The notes: generated by a model from the sequence alone, not told the origin. Shown: positions 34,266 through 43,962, counted from the first letter of the stretch. The stretch: 64,000 nucleotides of DNA from Methanobacterium sp. (GCA_030017655.1 JASEIM010000007.1:1-64000), one strand, 5' to 3'. Program-made: numbers and translations.

Positions 34266-36044
34266 ATGTGTGGAATAATAGGATGTATATTAGACAATAA
34301 AAAAGCAGCTCCTGTATTACTGGATTGCGTTAAAAAACTTGAATACAGGGGTTATGATTCAGTAGGTATTGCTACTTCTTCAAGTGAAATAAGGATAAAA
34401 AAAGACAGTGGAAAAATTGATGATGTTCATGAAAATTTACGTTTAAATGATTTACCTGGAGATATGGGTATAGCTCATGTAAGGTGGGCAACACACGGTC
34501 TCCCTACTAAAGAAAATGCTCATCCTCATACTGATTGTAAAAATAAAATTGCTGTTGTTCATAATGGAATTATAGAGAATTATAAGGAACTTAAAGATCA
34601 GTTGATAAAAGAGGGACACCACTTTAAATCTGAAACAGATACAGAAGTCATTCCTCACCTTATAGAGAAATATATGGAAAGTGGTAATGATCTGGAATCT
34701 TCAACTAGGCTCGCCATTGGAGATATTAAAGGTTCATATGCAATAGCAGCCATCTCCCGTGATGAACCGAATAGAGTAGTTGGAGCCAGAAAAGAAAGCC
34801 CGCTTATTGTTGGAAAGGGAGAAAATGAGTATTTCATAGCATCTGATGCTCCTGCAATTTTACAGCATACCAATAAAGTTATTTACCTTGAAGATCATGA
34901 AATGGTGATTCTAAGTGAAGATGGCATTGAAATTAAAGATGCTGACGGTAATATAATTGAAAAAGAGATTTTTACCATTGATTGGACTCCAGATATGGCC
35001 GAAAAAGGTGGTTATGATCATTTCATGCTAAAAGAGATTCACGAACAGCCTGAAGCAGTGAAAAATACCCTGCTTGAATCATCAGAAATCAAAAACATTG
35101 TTAAAAAATTCCCGGATATTAACAGGATCTGTTTTGTGGCCTGTGGAACATCTTATCATGCATCCCTTATTGGTAAATATTTATTCGAAAAACTGGTTGG
35201 TATTCCAGCAGATGTTACACTGGCATCTGAATTTGAATACTCTGCAGATACATTAGACGATAAAACTCTTGTTATCCTTATAACACAGTCTGGAGAAACT
35301 GCAGATACACTCAAAGCTCTAAGGCTGGTTAATCATAAATCTAAAACTCTGGCAATAGTAAATGTTCTTGGAAGCACAATTACAAGGGAAGCTGAATATG
35401 TTATATACACAAGAGCGGGGCCCGAAATTGGCGTAGCTGCTACTAAAACATATGTAAGTCAATTAGCATGTATATATCTTCTTGCAGTTTATATGAGTGG
35501 GAAAGAGGAGTTAATGGAAAAATTACAGAGTATTCCTAGGTATATGCAAAGTGCTCTTGAAAAAGAAGACTTTATTAAAGAAATAGCGCAAAAATACAAA
35601 GATGCAAAAGATTTCTTCTTTATTGGGAGAGGCTTTTCTTATCCAACAGCCATGGAAGGGGCATTAAAGCTGAAAGAGATAACATATATACATGGTGAAG
35701 GTTATGCTGCTGGAGAATTGAAACACGGCCCGTTAGCTCTTATTGATGAAGGTGTCCCTGTTGTAGCGGTTACTCCTCCAGGTAAAAGTCATGAAAAAAC
35801 ACTAAGCAACGTTGAAGAGGTTAAAGCAAGGGGTGCTCATGTTATTGGGCTTGGGTCATCTGAAGATGAAGTCTTAAAATATGAAGTTCACGACATGATT
35901 GAATTTGAGGATGAAATTGATGAGATGTTTTCATCCATACCCTATGTCATCCCCCTACAACTTTTGTCATATTATATCAGTGTAATGAAGGGCATTGACC
36001 CGGATAAGCCTAAGAATCTGGCTAAATGTGTGACTGTAGAATAG
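34266..36044 (+). CDS. glmS: Glutamine--fructose-6-phosphate aminotransferase (isomerizing)
   Basis: 592 residues: an N-terminal class II glutaminase (residues 1-220) whose nucleophile must be Cys2, and two SIS isomerase domains with SYHASLIGKYLFE, ITQSGETADTLKAL, GAVATKTYVSQ-like and EGALKLKEITYIHGEGYAAGELKHGPLAL. It makes glucosamine-6-phosphate for UDP-GlcNAc, hence pseudomurein and glycans. Since Cys2 must follow the initiator, the start is ATG 34266, not the TTG at 34254. A bidirectional hairpin follows the stop. Confidence 0.97.
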   Translation: MCGIIGCILDNKKAAPVLLDCVKKLEYRGYDSVGIATSSSEIRIKKDSGKIDDVHENLRLNDLPGDMGIAHVRWATHGLPTKENAHPHTDCKNKIAVVHNGIIENYKELKDQLIKEGHHFKSETDTEVIPHLIEKYMESGNDLESSTRLAIGDIKGSYAIAAISRDEPNRVVGARKESPLIVGKGENEYFIASDAPAILQHTNKVIYLEDHEMVILSEDGIEIKDADGNIIEKEIFTIDWTPDMAEKGGYDHFMLKEIHEQPEAVKNTLLESSEIKNIVKKFPDINRICFVACGTSYHASLIGKYLFEKLVGIPADVTLASEFEYSADTLDDKTLVILITQSGETADTLKALRLVNHKSKTLAIVNVLGSTITREAEYVIYTRAGPEIGVAATKTYVSQLACIYLLAVYMSGKEELMEKLQSIPRYMQSALEKEDFIKEIAQKYKDAKDFFFIGRGFSYPTAMEGALKLKEITYIHGEGYAAGELKHGPLALIDEGVPVVAVTPPGKSHEKTLSNVEEVKARGAHVIGLGSSEDEVLKYEVHDMIEFEDEIDEMFSSIPYVIPLQLLSYYISVMKGIDPDKPKNLAKCVTVE

Positions 36045-36065
36045 AGCTAATTTATTTAGCTCTAT
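36041..36065. terminator. Bidirectional terminator hairpin
   Basis: Perfect 10-bp stem, arms ATAGAGCTAA and TTAGCTCTAT, loop TTTAT, covering the glmS stop codon and 21 bases from the end of the convergent response regulator gene. T-rich runs follow on the plus strand. Confidence 0.6.
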
Positions 36066-36085
36066 ATTAAATTCTTTTTTATATT

Positions 36086-36868
36086 TTATTCTAAATCTAC
36101 AACATAATGTTCTTCTGCAAAATACCCTCTTTCTCCTAATTCTTTGATAATCTCTACCAGATCCTCCAAATCATCTGCCTGGGCTGATGATACTTTGATA
36201 TCTTTTTCACTTACTGATAATTTATCATCCTGCCTTTTAAAGTCGTTTGCTACCTTAATCCACAAACTTTTAGGAACTCTTTCATTGAAAAGCTGGATAT
36301 TACTTGTACTTTCTCCACTTCTAGTGGCCTGTGAACTTTCCAAATCATGGAAAGTATGGATTTTTTCTTCTAACTTTTTCTGTACTCCATCTATTTCCCT
36401 GACGCCTTTTTTCTTTAGTTCTTCTGTATATTGTTTAATTAATTCCACCAAATCATCACGGCTTTCTATTAACTCTTTTTCAGTATTTTTCCGTTCAATT
36501 GCATATGATATGGACCGTGATAGTATCCTATTATTAACATCGCCTTTAATTAGATAATCCTGAGCACCCATTCTAACAGCCTTAATAGCCAGCTCTTCAT
36601 CATCTAATCCACTTAATATTACAATTGGTAATTCTGGTTCCTGTGCATGCGCATTTTCGAACGTTTCAAAACCCATACTATCTGGTAAACTAAGATCTAA
36701 CAGTAAAACGTCGAAATCACCCGATTTAAGTAGATTAAGACCTTCATTTAGTTTGGTAGCATGCCGTAATTCAAATTTAGGCTTGATTTCTTTAAACATT
36801 TCACCTATAAATCTTGCATCCGCTTCATTATCTTCAATTAACAGTACTTTAATAGACTCGTTCTTCAT
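36086..36868 (-). CDS. Response regulator with C-terminal uncharacterised domain
   Basis: 260 residues. REC domain at 1-125: VLLIEDNEADARF with the acidic pair, phosphoacceptor Asp58 in DVLLLDLSLPDS, and the Lys in DYLIKGD. A charged coiled coil (about 125-185) follows, then about 75 residues (ERVPKSLWIKVANDFKRQDDKLSV ... ELGERGYFAEEHYVVDLE) that I do not recognise and that is not a DNA-binding helix-turn-helix. No histidine kinase gene is adjacent. The start at 36868 follows AGGTGTTGAATCA. It probably signals through protein contacts. Confidence 0.82.
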   Translation of the reverse strand: MKNESIKVLLIEDNEADARFIGEMFKEIKPKFELRHATKLNEGLNLLKSGDFDVLLLDLSLPDSMGFETFENAHAQEPELPIVILSGLDDEELAIKAVRMGAQDYLIKGDVNNRILSRSISYAIERKNTEKELIESRDDLVELIKQYTEELKKKGVREIDGVQKKLEEKIHTFHDLESSQATRSGESTSNIQLFNERVPKSLWIKVANDFKRQDDKLSVSEKDIKVSSAQADDLEDLVEIIKELGERGYFAEEHYVVDLE

Positions 36869-37469
36869 TGATTCAACACCTATTAACATAAGATTTTAGA
36901 TATTTGGATTTTTTTCAACAAATTTAATTTCTAATTAATATTTTTTATTATTTATTTATGTTTACTTCTTATTGAAATTTACTTTTACATGATAAATGGC
37001 AAAATTTAAAATATCCATTTAAAAGTTAAATATATTAAAAAGCAATAAAAAGCCATCTTAATGGGTATAATGGCTTAATTAAGGTTCAGAAGCATTTTTT
37101 ACTCCAAAAAATGAATTCAGGATTTCAATTATTTCCACCAAATGTTTAGATGTTTCAATAGATCTTATCATAAATTTTGAAATAATCTTTCTTCACGCAC
37201 CATAGACTTATATTTAGTATTTTATTGCATATTTGCACAAAACTTCATCTATCATTAATAATACGTAAAATTGGCAGTTTAGGAATGCATTTTAAATCGA
37301 TATGAATTCAAATTTAACATTATTATAATGCCATATTCATTAAAATGTATTTTTAAACAAACTGAGCCATATTTAAAAAAATTTAATTATTAAAAAATTA
37401 AATTTATTAGAAAGTTATAAATTTCAAAATAAATCTATATTCTAGTATCAGTAAAAGAGGAAGTTTTCA
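36869..37469. other. AT-rich intergenic region upstream of the small secreted protein gene
   Basis: About 600 bases. It contains an 8-bp hairpin at 37092-37112 (CATTTTTT/AAAAAATG, loop ACTCC) similar in size to the arrays elsewhere. No other structured element or coding remnant is visible. Confidence 0.4.
37092..37112. repeat. Isolated short hairpin
   Basis: Arms CATTTTTT and AAAAAATG, 8 bp, loop ACTCC. It resembles the members of arrays A-E but has a five-base loop and stands alone, so membership of the class is unsure. Confidence 0.4.
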
Positions 37470-37778
37470 ATGAATTCTGGGAAGAAAGGAAAATTATTTG
37501 CAGTTTTAATGGTATCGTTAGTAGCATTTGGATTTGGTTCATGTGCCAATGTACTGAATTCTGGTAATGATATCACCTATGGAATTTTACCATCATCTTT
37601 TTCTCTTGATAATGAAAATCAGATGGCAGTTATAGATGATCCCTCATTTGAACCAGTTCATGTCAAAAGACATTTTTATAACCTCACAAATTCCACAAAT
37701 ATGACAAATATAACTTCAAATTCAACAACTAATAAGAGATATAAATCTAACAACACCAAAAATAGCAACTCAGGATAA
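37470..37778 (+). CDS. Small secreted protein rich in N-glycosylation sites
   Basis: 102 residues of unknown function. A signal peptide (KLFAVLMVSLVAFGFGSCA) is followed by about 75 exported residues. The C-terminal third, from NLTNSTNMTNITSN to NNTKNSNSG, is almost entirely Asn/Ser/Thr and holds six or more N-X-S/T sequons, so it is a probable target of the N-glycosylation machinery. The Cys at the signal peptide end lies in SCAN, not a strict lipobox. The RBS GAGGAAG is clear. It stands alone between long intergenic regions. Confidence 0.65.
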   Translation: MNSGKKGKLFAVLMVSLVAFGFGSCANVLNSGNDITYGILPSSFSLDNENQMAVIDDPSFEPVHVKRHFYNLTNSTNMTNITSNSTTNKRYKSNNTKNSNSG

Positions 37779-38013
37779 TTCATTAATAAAAAGGGCTCAA
37801 TACGTATTAAATCAAAATAAACTTTAAATTGGATATAATAATGAATTTTAACATCCAGAATATACAATTTTTTGTTGAAGAACTTCAATTTCTGTTTTTT
37901 AATGTATTCAGGATTTTCAAGTATTTTCAGGAATTTAAATTTAATTTATAAATAAAAATAATAAAATATATCTTCATAACAGTATACTCTAGTTTTAGAA
38001 ATCAGTTGATATC

Positions 38014-40506
38014 ATGATAATTTTACGGCGTAACAAAAAGATTGTAGAGATATTTCCAATTGGAAGCTCAAAAGGAGCATTAAATTCAAGAAGGAAACCA
38101 ATTTTTTATGGTTATTTGAAGCTTAAAAGAATTAACAATCAGATAAGACCATATAAATTCATTGTTAAAAAAGGCGATAAGGAATCTCTTTTTCCTCCAG
38201 GTGAGGCTTTAAAGATTCTAAAGAAGCAAAACGTATACATCATAGGGGAAGATGCAGAAATCGAAGAGATGCTTAATTCTCTAAATATTAAATACAGAAG
38301 AACCAGAATCTGTAAACACTGTACAATGGGGGGCTATATTACAATTATAAATCCACAAGTAGCCTATTTATTCCATAAAAATTATATTTGCCGGAAATGT
38401 GCAGAAGAGGAAATTAAACGTGAACTAAAGGCAAGATCAATTGATTTAAGTGCATTTAATAATTTCAAAAAAATGCTGGATAAATCTGGAGACCTTAATA
38501 AAGTTTTAAGCATCTTTGATCCCAATTTTAACCCTTTAAAAAACCCTGATTTAACATTATATGATAAAATAACTACAGTAGAAACAGATGATACAAAAAA
38601 AGTGAGTATGAATGAAATTGATGTACCTGACGAGTTCAAACAAATATTAAAAAATCAGGGAAGATATTTACTGCCAGTTCAGGCATTGACCCTTTCCAAC
38701 GGTCTTCTTGAAGGAGAAAATCTCCTTATAGTGTCTGCAACAGCAAGTGGAAAAACACTCATAGGGGAACTTGCAGGGATACCCAATGCACTTAAAGGTA
38801 AAAAGTTCATGTTTTTAACCCCACTTGTAGCCCTTGCAAATCAAAAATACAGAGATTTTAAAAAGAGATATGGTAAATTAGGTCTAAATATAGCTATAAG
38901 AGTTGGCATGAGTAGAATAAAGGCAAAAGAAGAGCTATCACTTCCAGATGAAGATATAGAAAATGCAGATGTGATTGTGGGGACATATGAGGGCCTTGAT
39001 TTTCTTCTGCGCTCAGGGAAGGCCAGTGACCTTGGTGAACTTGGAACTATTGTAATTGACGAAATACACATGCTCGACGATGAAGAACGAGGACCTCGTT
39101 TAAATGGACTTATTCAAAGATTAAAGGCACTTTTTAATGATATACAAATTTTAGGGCTTTCTGCTACTATTAAAAATCCTGATGTAATTGCTAAAGAGTT
39201 CGGGATGAAATTAATTGAATATGATAAACGTCCGGTTCCACTGGAACGTCACTTAATATTTGCAAGGTCTGAATACGAAAAAGAAGACATTATGGCAAAA
39301 ATTACCAGGGCTGAATATAAAAACATCTCTAAAAAGGGATTTCACGGCCAGAGTATTATCTTTACAAATTCAAGAAGAAAAACCCATTCAATTGCAGATT
39401 ATCTGGAAAAAAGGCACATTAATGCAGCTGCTTATCATGCTGGGCTTTCCTATGCAAAAAAGAATAGGATTGAACGTGATTTTGCAAATCAAAAGATTTC
39501 TACAGTAGTTACAACAGCTGCACTTGCGGCGGGCGTTGATTTCCCTGCATCACAGGTTATATTTGAATCTTTAACCATGGGCAATAAATGGTTGACAAAT
39601 AATGAGTTTTCACAGATGGTTGGAAGGGCAGGTAGGCCATCATATCATGATATTGGTAAAATATATCTCATCCCAGAAGTTGCAAGGAAATTTGATGAAG
39701 AAACAGAAGATTTTATGGCTGTAAGTCTTCTTGAAAGCGACGTTAACCCAATATATGTTGATTATTCAGAAAACGATGTTATTGAACAATTTTTAGCAGA
39801 TATTTCTTCCAGACGTGCAAAAAGATTTGATGACATAAAAAAAGCATATAAGGATTTGGATTTACCTCTTAGCTTTGATGAGGCATTTAATATATTAATT
39901 GATTCTGGATTTGTGGAGGAAAAAAAGGGGATTATATCAGCAACCAGATATGGAAAAGCTGTTTCAGTATCATTTTTAAATCATATGGAAGCACAATATA
40001 TAAGAAAAAACTTAAATAAAAATCCGCTTGAAATTGCAATAGCCCTTGGACCATTCGAAAGTGCATACATGTCAAATAGAGTTAATAGAAGATTAAGTAA
40101 AGTTCTTAAAATCAATTTATCATCCAGGCTATTTGCAGATTCAACACTGGATATTTTATCCTCTGCTGATATGATTTCAAAGCTTGAAGCGAATCTGAGG
40201 GATCCTTTAATAAACATGCAGATCGACTTTTTCTCATGCAGATGTAAAGACAGACCCTTTTGCAAATGTTTCCAGACCGAATTTTCAAGGAGAATCCTGA
40301 AAGAACGTATGAATAAAAAAGACCCTGTAGATATCAGTAAAAAGTTTATGCGTAATTATCAGATCCATGCCTATGCTGGAGATATATTTTCATGGCTTGA
40401 TTCCATAATAAGGAATTTAGAAGCAGTTAGAAGGATTTCAAGAGCTTTTAATAATCATAAAACTGCAAAAGAGTGTTCTAAATTTATAAGATTAATTGAA
40501 AGTTGA
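38014..40506 (+). CDS. DEAD/DEAH-box superfamily 2 helicase with two cysteine clusters
   Basis: 830 residues. An N-terminal basic region and a zinc ribbon (CKHCTMGG then YICRKC, about residues 98-130) precede a helicase core: Q-like region, motif I SATASGKTLIGE, motif II VIDEIHML (DEIH), motif III GLSATIKN, motif IV FTNSRRKTHS, motif V AGVDFPASQVI and motif VI QMVGRAGRPSYHDIG. After a winged-helix-like part, a second Cys cluster (CRCKDRPFCKCFQTEF) near residues 747-760 marks a DUF5814-type C-terminus. It is related to Ski2/Hel308 helicases, probably acting on RNA or DNA repair intermediates. Monocistronic; weak RBS. Confidence 0.9.
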   Translation: MIILRRNKKIVEIFPIGSSKGALNSRRKPIFYGYLKLKRINNQIRPYKFIVKKGDKESLFPPGEALKILKKQNVYIIGEDAEIEEMLNSLNIKYRRTRICKHCTMGGYITIINPQVAYLFHKNYICRKCAEEEIKRELKARSIDLSAFNNFKKMLDKSGDLNKVLSIFDPNFNPLKNPDLTLYDKITTVETDDTKKVSMNEIDVPDEFKQILKNQGRYLLPVQALTLSNGLLEGENLLIVSATASGKTLIGELAGIPNALKGKKFMFLTPLVALANQKYRDFKKRYGKLGLNIAIRVGMSRIKAKEELSLPDEDIENADVIVGTYEGLDFLLRSGKASDLGELGTIVIDEIHMLDDEERGPRLNGLIQRLKALFNDIQILGLSATIKNPDVIAKEFGMKLIEYDKRPVPLERHLIFARSEYEKEDIMAKITRAEYKNISKKGFHGQSIIFTNSRRKTHSIADYLEKRHINAAAYHAGLSYAKKNRIERDFANQKISTVVTTAALAAGVDFPASQVIFESLTMGNKWLTNNEFSQMVGRAGRPSYHDIGKIYLIPEVARKFDEETEDFMAVSLLESDVNPIYVDYSENDVIEQFLADISSRRAKRFDDIKKAYKDLDLPLSFDEAFNILIDSGFVEEKKGIISATRYGKAVSVSFLNHMEAQYIRKNLNKNPLEIAIALGPFESAYMSNRVNRRLSKVLKINLSSRLFADSTLDILSSADMISKLEANLRDPLINMQIDFFSCRCKDRPFCKCFQTEFSRRILKERMNKKDPVDISKKFMRNYQIHAYAGDIFSWLDSIIRNLEAVRRISRAFNNHKTAKECSKFIRLIES

Positions 40507-40508
40507 TT

Positions 40509-42071
40509 TTAATAAACCTTTTCGATCTTATATAAAGTTCCAACCTCTGAAATATCTAAAAAAGGGATCAGATAATAATTTTGACTTAAATTATCAAGTT
40601 CATGGAATACGAACACATTTCCACTATTTATCTTTTGATTTGCTGTATTTAAAAGATCATCTTCTTCTACCTGGATGATAGTTACATTTGGGTTAATTTT
40701 ATCCACAATCTGGAAATATTTAAATGCTGCATAGGATTTCCAGTAAGTAATGATGGTTGAATTGGAAGGAACTTCTTTTAAAGCAGTATAAGCAAAGTAA
40801 GCAAACTTATCGTTGTTTATCTCTTCAATCTGACCATGGTTTGTAAAGTAAGAAGTAACTGGAACCAGAAGAGATGAAAAAAGTATAATAACTAAAAATA
40901 GCTTTAAAAAATTCCTTAAAGGGTTAAAACCTATTTCATGGTTTTTTAACGCATCTTTAACAAAGTTAAATGAAGTGATTATGCCAATGCCAATAAATAT
41001 TGAAAATATCAGAAATGAAGGAATAAACATCACTTCAAAATCAAATACATAATAATTTATGTAAAAGGAAACATTTAAAAAAAACATCATGCTAAAAAGG
41101 ATTAAATATTTAATATTATTTTTAAATAAACCTATTAATCCCAGTATCCCTAAAACCAAACCCATATACGAAAAATTAGCTTTTAAAAATCCCAGATACA
41201 TTAAAATATTTTCAGGAATCTTGGGAAATGAAATTATAAAATGATTTGAAAATTTCTGGGCTGTAATCAACATCCACCATTCATAAATGCTCTGGGGAAC
41301 TTCACCGAATCCTGGATGTTGAGAAGCTCTTATCAAGATATATACAAATTGAAGTAATCCGATCATGAAGATTGAAATAAATATAATTGAATTTTTATGG
41401 TTTAAAAATATTTTATAATTAGTTAAAGCGATGAATAATAAGAAAGCAGGCATAAAAAAAAGATTAGATGCATGAGCTCCGATACTCAGCCCATAAATAA
41501 GGAAAAATACATATAAATATTTAATATCTCTGTTTTCGTTCCATTTTATGAGTATTAAAATCATTAAGGCTATAAAAAATGCATTTAAAGTGTAAACTTC
41601 TGCTATTTCTGCCTGTGACCAGAAAGTTTTGGATAATGCCAGTGAAAGCGCAGCAATCACTGCAATCAATCTATAAATATTAAAATCTGAATTTACTTTA
41701 GTTAAATGTGAATCAGACATGTTTTTATCTTTAAATAACTTTTTATTCAATATAACTAATTTGAACACTATAATGTAAACTATAGATACGGTTATTGCAC
41801 CGAAAAATGCTGACATTGTATTTACTCTTTGAGCAACAGTTCCAACTGGAATCATGGTAAAAATATGCCCGATCCATGTGTATATAGGGTAACCGTTGGG
41901 ATGCGGTATCCCTAGGATATAACACACTATGGAAAACTCTGCAGGATCACCTTCAAATATGGAAGGTGCTAAGAACTTAATATAAATGATAAAAGTCAGG
42001 ATAAAAAGAATTGTAGATACTAAAATGTCTTTTTTTTCCACTTTAAAGTTATTAATATTATTTAAATTCAA
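40509..42071 (-). CDS. DUF2723-type polytopic glycosyltransferase-like protein
   Basis: 520 residues with about 10-12 membrane helices. The first loop has the DUF2723 pattern GDPAEFSIVCYILGIPHPNGYPIYTWIGH, related to protein O-mannosyltransferases of the GT-C fold, with acidic residues in place to act on a lipid-phosphate sugar. The C-terminal 100 residues form a small outside domain. It probably transfers sugars from a lipid carrier on the outer face of the membrane. It is convergent with the helicase gene; arfB is upstream on the same strand with 43 bases between. Confidence 0.85.
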   Translation of the reverse strand: MNLNNINNFKVEKKDILVSTILFILTFIIYIKFLAPSIFEGDPAEFSIVCYILGIPHPNGYPIYTWIGHIFTMIPVGTVAQRVNTMSAFFGAITVSIVYIIVFKLVILNKKLFKDKNMSDSHLTKVNSDFNIYRLIAVIAALSLALSKTFWSQAEIAEVYTLNAFFIALMILILIKWNENRDIKYLYVFFLIYGLSIGAHASNLFFMPAFLLFIALTNYKIFLNHKNSIIFISIFMIGLLQFVYILIRASQHPGFGEVPQSIYEWWMLITAQKFSNHFIISFPKIPENILMYLGFLKANFSYMGLVLGILGLIGLFKNNIKYLILFSMMFFLNVSFYINYYVFDFEVMFIPSFLIFSIFIGIGIITSFNFVKDALKNHEIGFNPLRNFLKLFLVIILFSSLLVPVTSYFTNHGQIEEINNDKFAYFAYTALKEVPSNSTIITYWKSYAAFKYFQIVDKINPNVTIIQVEEDDLLNTANQKINSGNVFVFHELDNLSQNYYLIPFLDISEVGTLYKIEKVY

Positions 42072-42114
42072 AGGAACACCTTAAAAGTTATAATAGATAC
42101 AAAAATTATTTTAA

Positions 42115-42804
42115 TTAATCCAGCAACTTTTCTATGTCTTTAATTACATCGCTAATTGCAGTTTCCAGCAATTCATTGCCTAATTCAATATCTATGCAAA
42201 CACCCTCATTTTCTACAGATACTGCACCTTTATTAATTCCTTTGTCAATACTACGTGCTTCTTTGAAACCAACCATACCTACTTCTGGATGATTTTTAAA
42301 GTTGCAGTGTTCTTCAAGCTTTGACTCATCAACAATATTTAAAACACTTCCTATTGAAAGTTCACCGGTTCCTGCATGGGGGCCTTCTATTTCAACTATT
42401 TTATTATTGAATATTATCTTAATTTCCATTTCTTTTTCTATATCATCCAGATAATCAAGAAGCGGAATATTACCTCCGTGTCCATTTACCAGAACCACTT
42501 TTTTGATATTAAGACATTTCTTTGCATTTTTGAGTGTAGGAAGGAGGCGCTTTAAAGCTAACTCTTCTGCATCTATATGAATACCGTGTTTTATGTAAGA
42601 ATATTCTGTAGCAGCATACAGTATCCCTATAAATTTTGCACCGCTTCTTAAAGCTGCTTGAAGGGCAATGTAGGCAGCTATTTTGGAATCAGTATCAATG
42701 GGAAGTGCAGCCCCATGATTTTCAAGGTGAGATCCAACTGCAAGCACACCTATTTCATGGACCTTTGGGGAAATAACATTTCCAGCTTTGAATTTAAGTT
42801 CCAT
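42115..42804 (-). CDS. arfB: 2-amino-5-formylamino-6-ribosylaminopyrimidin-4(3H)-one 5'-monophosphate deformylase
   Basis: A 229-residue creatininase-family metalloenzyme: VGSHLENHGAALPIDTDSKIA with the metal Glu, His and Asp, YSYIKHGIHIDAEEL, VLVNGHGGNIPLLDYL and EGPHAGTGELSIGSVL. It removes the formyl group left by the GTP-cyclohydrolase ArfA, second step of archaeal riboflavin/F420 synthesis; ArfC at 22.3 kb acts next. The ATG at 42804 follows AAAGGTAAGATT. It directly follows the PUA-domain gene. Confidence 0.92.
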   Translation of the reverse strand: MELKFKAGNVISPKVHEIGVLAVGSHLENHGAALPIDTDSKIAAYIALQAALRSGAKFIGILYAATEYSYIKHGIHIDAEELALKRLLPTLKNAKKCLNIKKVVLVNGHGGNIPLLDYLDDIEKEMEIKIIFNNKIVEIEGPHAGTGELSIGSVLNIVDESKLEEHCNFKNHPEVGMVGFKEARSIDKGINKGAVSVENEGVCIDIELGNELLETAISDVIKDIEKLLD

Positions 42805-42819
42805 AATCTTACCTTTCAT

Positions 42820-43296
42820 CTATACTGTTAAATTCCAGATTTTATCCCCAATGTAATGGATTGTTTCAATGGCTTTTCCTTCAGTATTTTCAACCATTTC
42901 TGGGCCCGAAATAAGACTTTTTCCTACTGCAAGGGGTTTTCTGTGGGTTTCATCAACTATAATAACGAAATCTCCTTTTTTTATGTTTAAATCCGCTTCA
43001 GTAATGCCTGGGGACATAATATCAGCCCCTTTAGCAACAAACTTAACAGCCCCCATATCTACAACAACGTAATTTGTCATTATTTCAAGCTCCAATGCGC
43101 CTTTAAGTGTTGGAACAGGTTTATCCTCAATCATCATGATCAGGGGTTCCCTGTCTATTAATAGAATATTATATGGTTCCCCTTCAAGAATTTCCACCTT
43201 ACTTTTTGATTTGATCAACATGGAAAAATCTCCCAGCTGTTCCTTAACTTTTTTAAATTTCTTTTTTTGAAGATAATAGCGTTTTCTTATTTTCAA
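42820..43296 (-). CDS. PUA-domain RNA-binding protein (MCT-1/DUF1947-like)
   Basis: 158 residues: an N-terminal DUF1947 region (basic RKRYYLQKKKFKKVKEQLGDF, then a small alpha/beta domain) and a C-terminal PUA domain (about residues 80-155) with YVVVDMGAVKFVAKGADIMSPGI, which matches the MCT-1/Tma20 signature. In eukaryotes such proteins act in translation re-initiation and ribosome recycling; the archaeal role is unproven. The start is TTG 43296 after AGGGTGTGAGAA. The stop almost touches the arfB leader, so both are likely in one operon. Confidence 0.88.
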   Translation of the reverse strand: MKIRKRYYLQKKKFKKVKEQLGDFSMLIKSKSKVEILEGEPYNILLIDREPLIMMIEDKPVPTLKGALELEIMTNYVVVDMGAVKFVAKGADIMSPGITEADLNIKKGDFVIIVDETHRKPLAVGKSLISGPEMVENTEGKAIETIHYIGDKIWNLTV

Positions 43297-43681
43297 TTCT
43301 CACACCCTAAATATTATTTACTTAATTTTTGATGCTTAATAAATATTTTTGGTTAAATTGGTCTTTACAATTGTGTATTAGAGCAAATTGTTTATTTAAG
43401 ATATCAGTAACTCTAATTTATTTGTTTAAAAATAAATTTAAAAATTTTCTTTTTTTAGTTAAATCATTTAATTTAAGAAATACTAAGTATGGTAAATTAT
43501 ATAAAAAGTAATAATGATAAAAGTTATCAAAAAAATTTCTGTTAACAAATTTAAAAATTTTAAAAATTGCAGGAAATTAACAGAATATGTATCTATACAC
43601 ATAATCTGGGTTTAAAATCTTTTATACTTTGATAAAGAATCAAACAACAATCTTTAAATAGAATTTCATACAGAAATGTGC

Positions 43682-43724
43682 TTTGATCAAACTTTTTTGA
43701 TGCTTAAGCCATATATGGATCAAA
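43682..43724. repeat. Cluster of perfect palindromes (possible operator)
   Basis: In 43 bases: TTTGATCAAA (43682-43691), GCTTAAGC (43702-43709) and CCATATATGG (43709-43718), with TTTGATC at the left and GATCAAA (43718-43724) at the right forming an outer dyad. The cluster lies about 240 bases before the Sm-like gene start. Confidence 0.45.
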
Positions 43725-43914
43725 ACAACATTTTTAAACTTAAATACTATTAAATATATAAAAATAGATATAATTCTTTACTACTAATTTTATTGGTAGT
43801 TAGTGGAGTTTTTCTAATTAAAATAAATATTAGATTATCTTTATATGATGTAACATGGTATATTATTGACTTATACTCAAAGTCCAAGATATTTCCTAAT
43901 TAATGACGGATACA

Positions 43915-43927
43915 TTTAAATATATAT
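43915..43927 (+). promoter_or_regulatory. TATA box of the Sm-like gene
   Basis: TTTAAATATATAT, 36-48 bases before the GTG start at 43963, giving a predicted transcription start near 43945 and a short leader that keeps the ATAGGTGATAAT ribosome site. Confidence 0.45.
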
Positions 43928-43962
43928 CATGTCAACAATGATGTTATAGGATAGGTGATAAT

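Larger units (their letters stand above)
43297..43962. other. AT-rich divergent intergenic region with a palindrome cluster
   Basis: About 660 bases between divergent genes. The 14-mer TTTTTGATGCTTAA occurs at 43326-43339 and again at 43694-43707. A cluster of perfect palindromes lies at 43682-43718. The TATA box of the Sm-like gene is near 43915-43927. The open frame at 43329-43511 is low-complexity and not supported. Confidence 0.5.

Noticed and set aside
43329..43511. 60-codon plus-strand frame upstream of the Sm-like gene
   Set aside because: Very rich in Phe, Leu, Lys and Asn as expected from random AT-rich DNA; no start signal.
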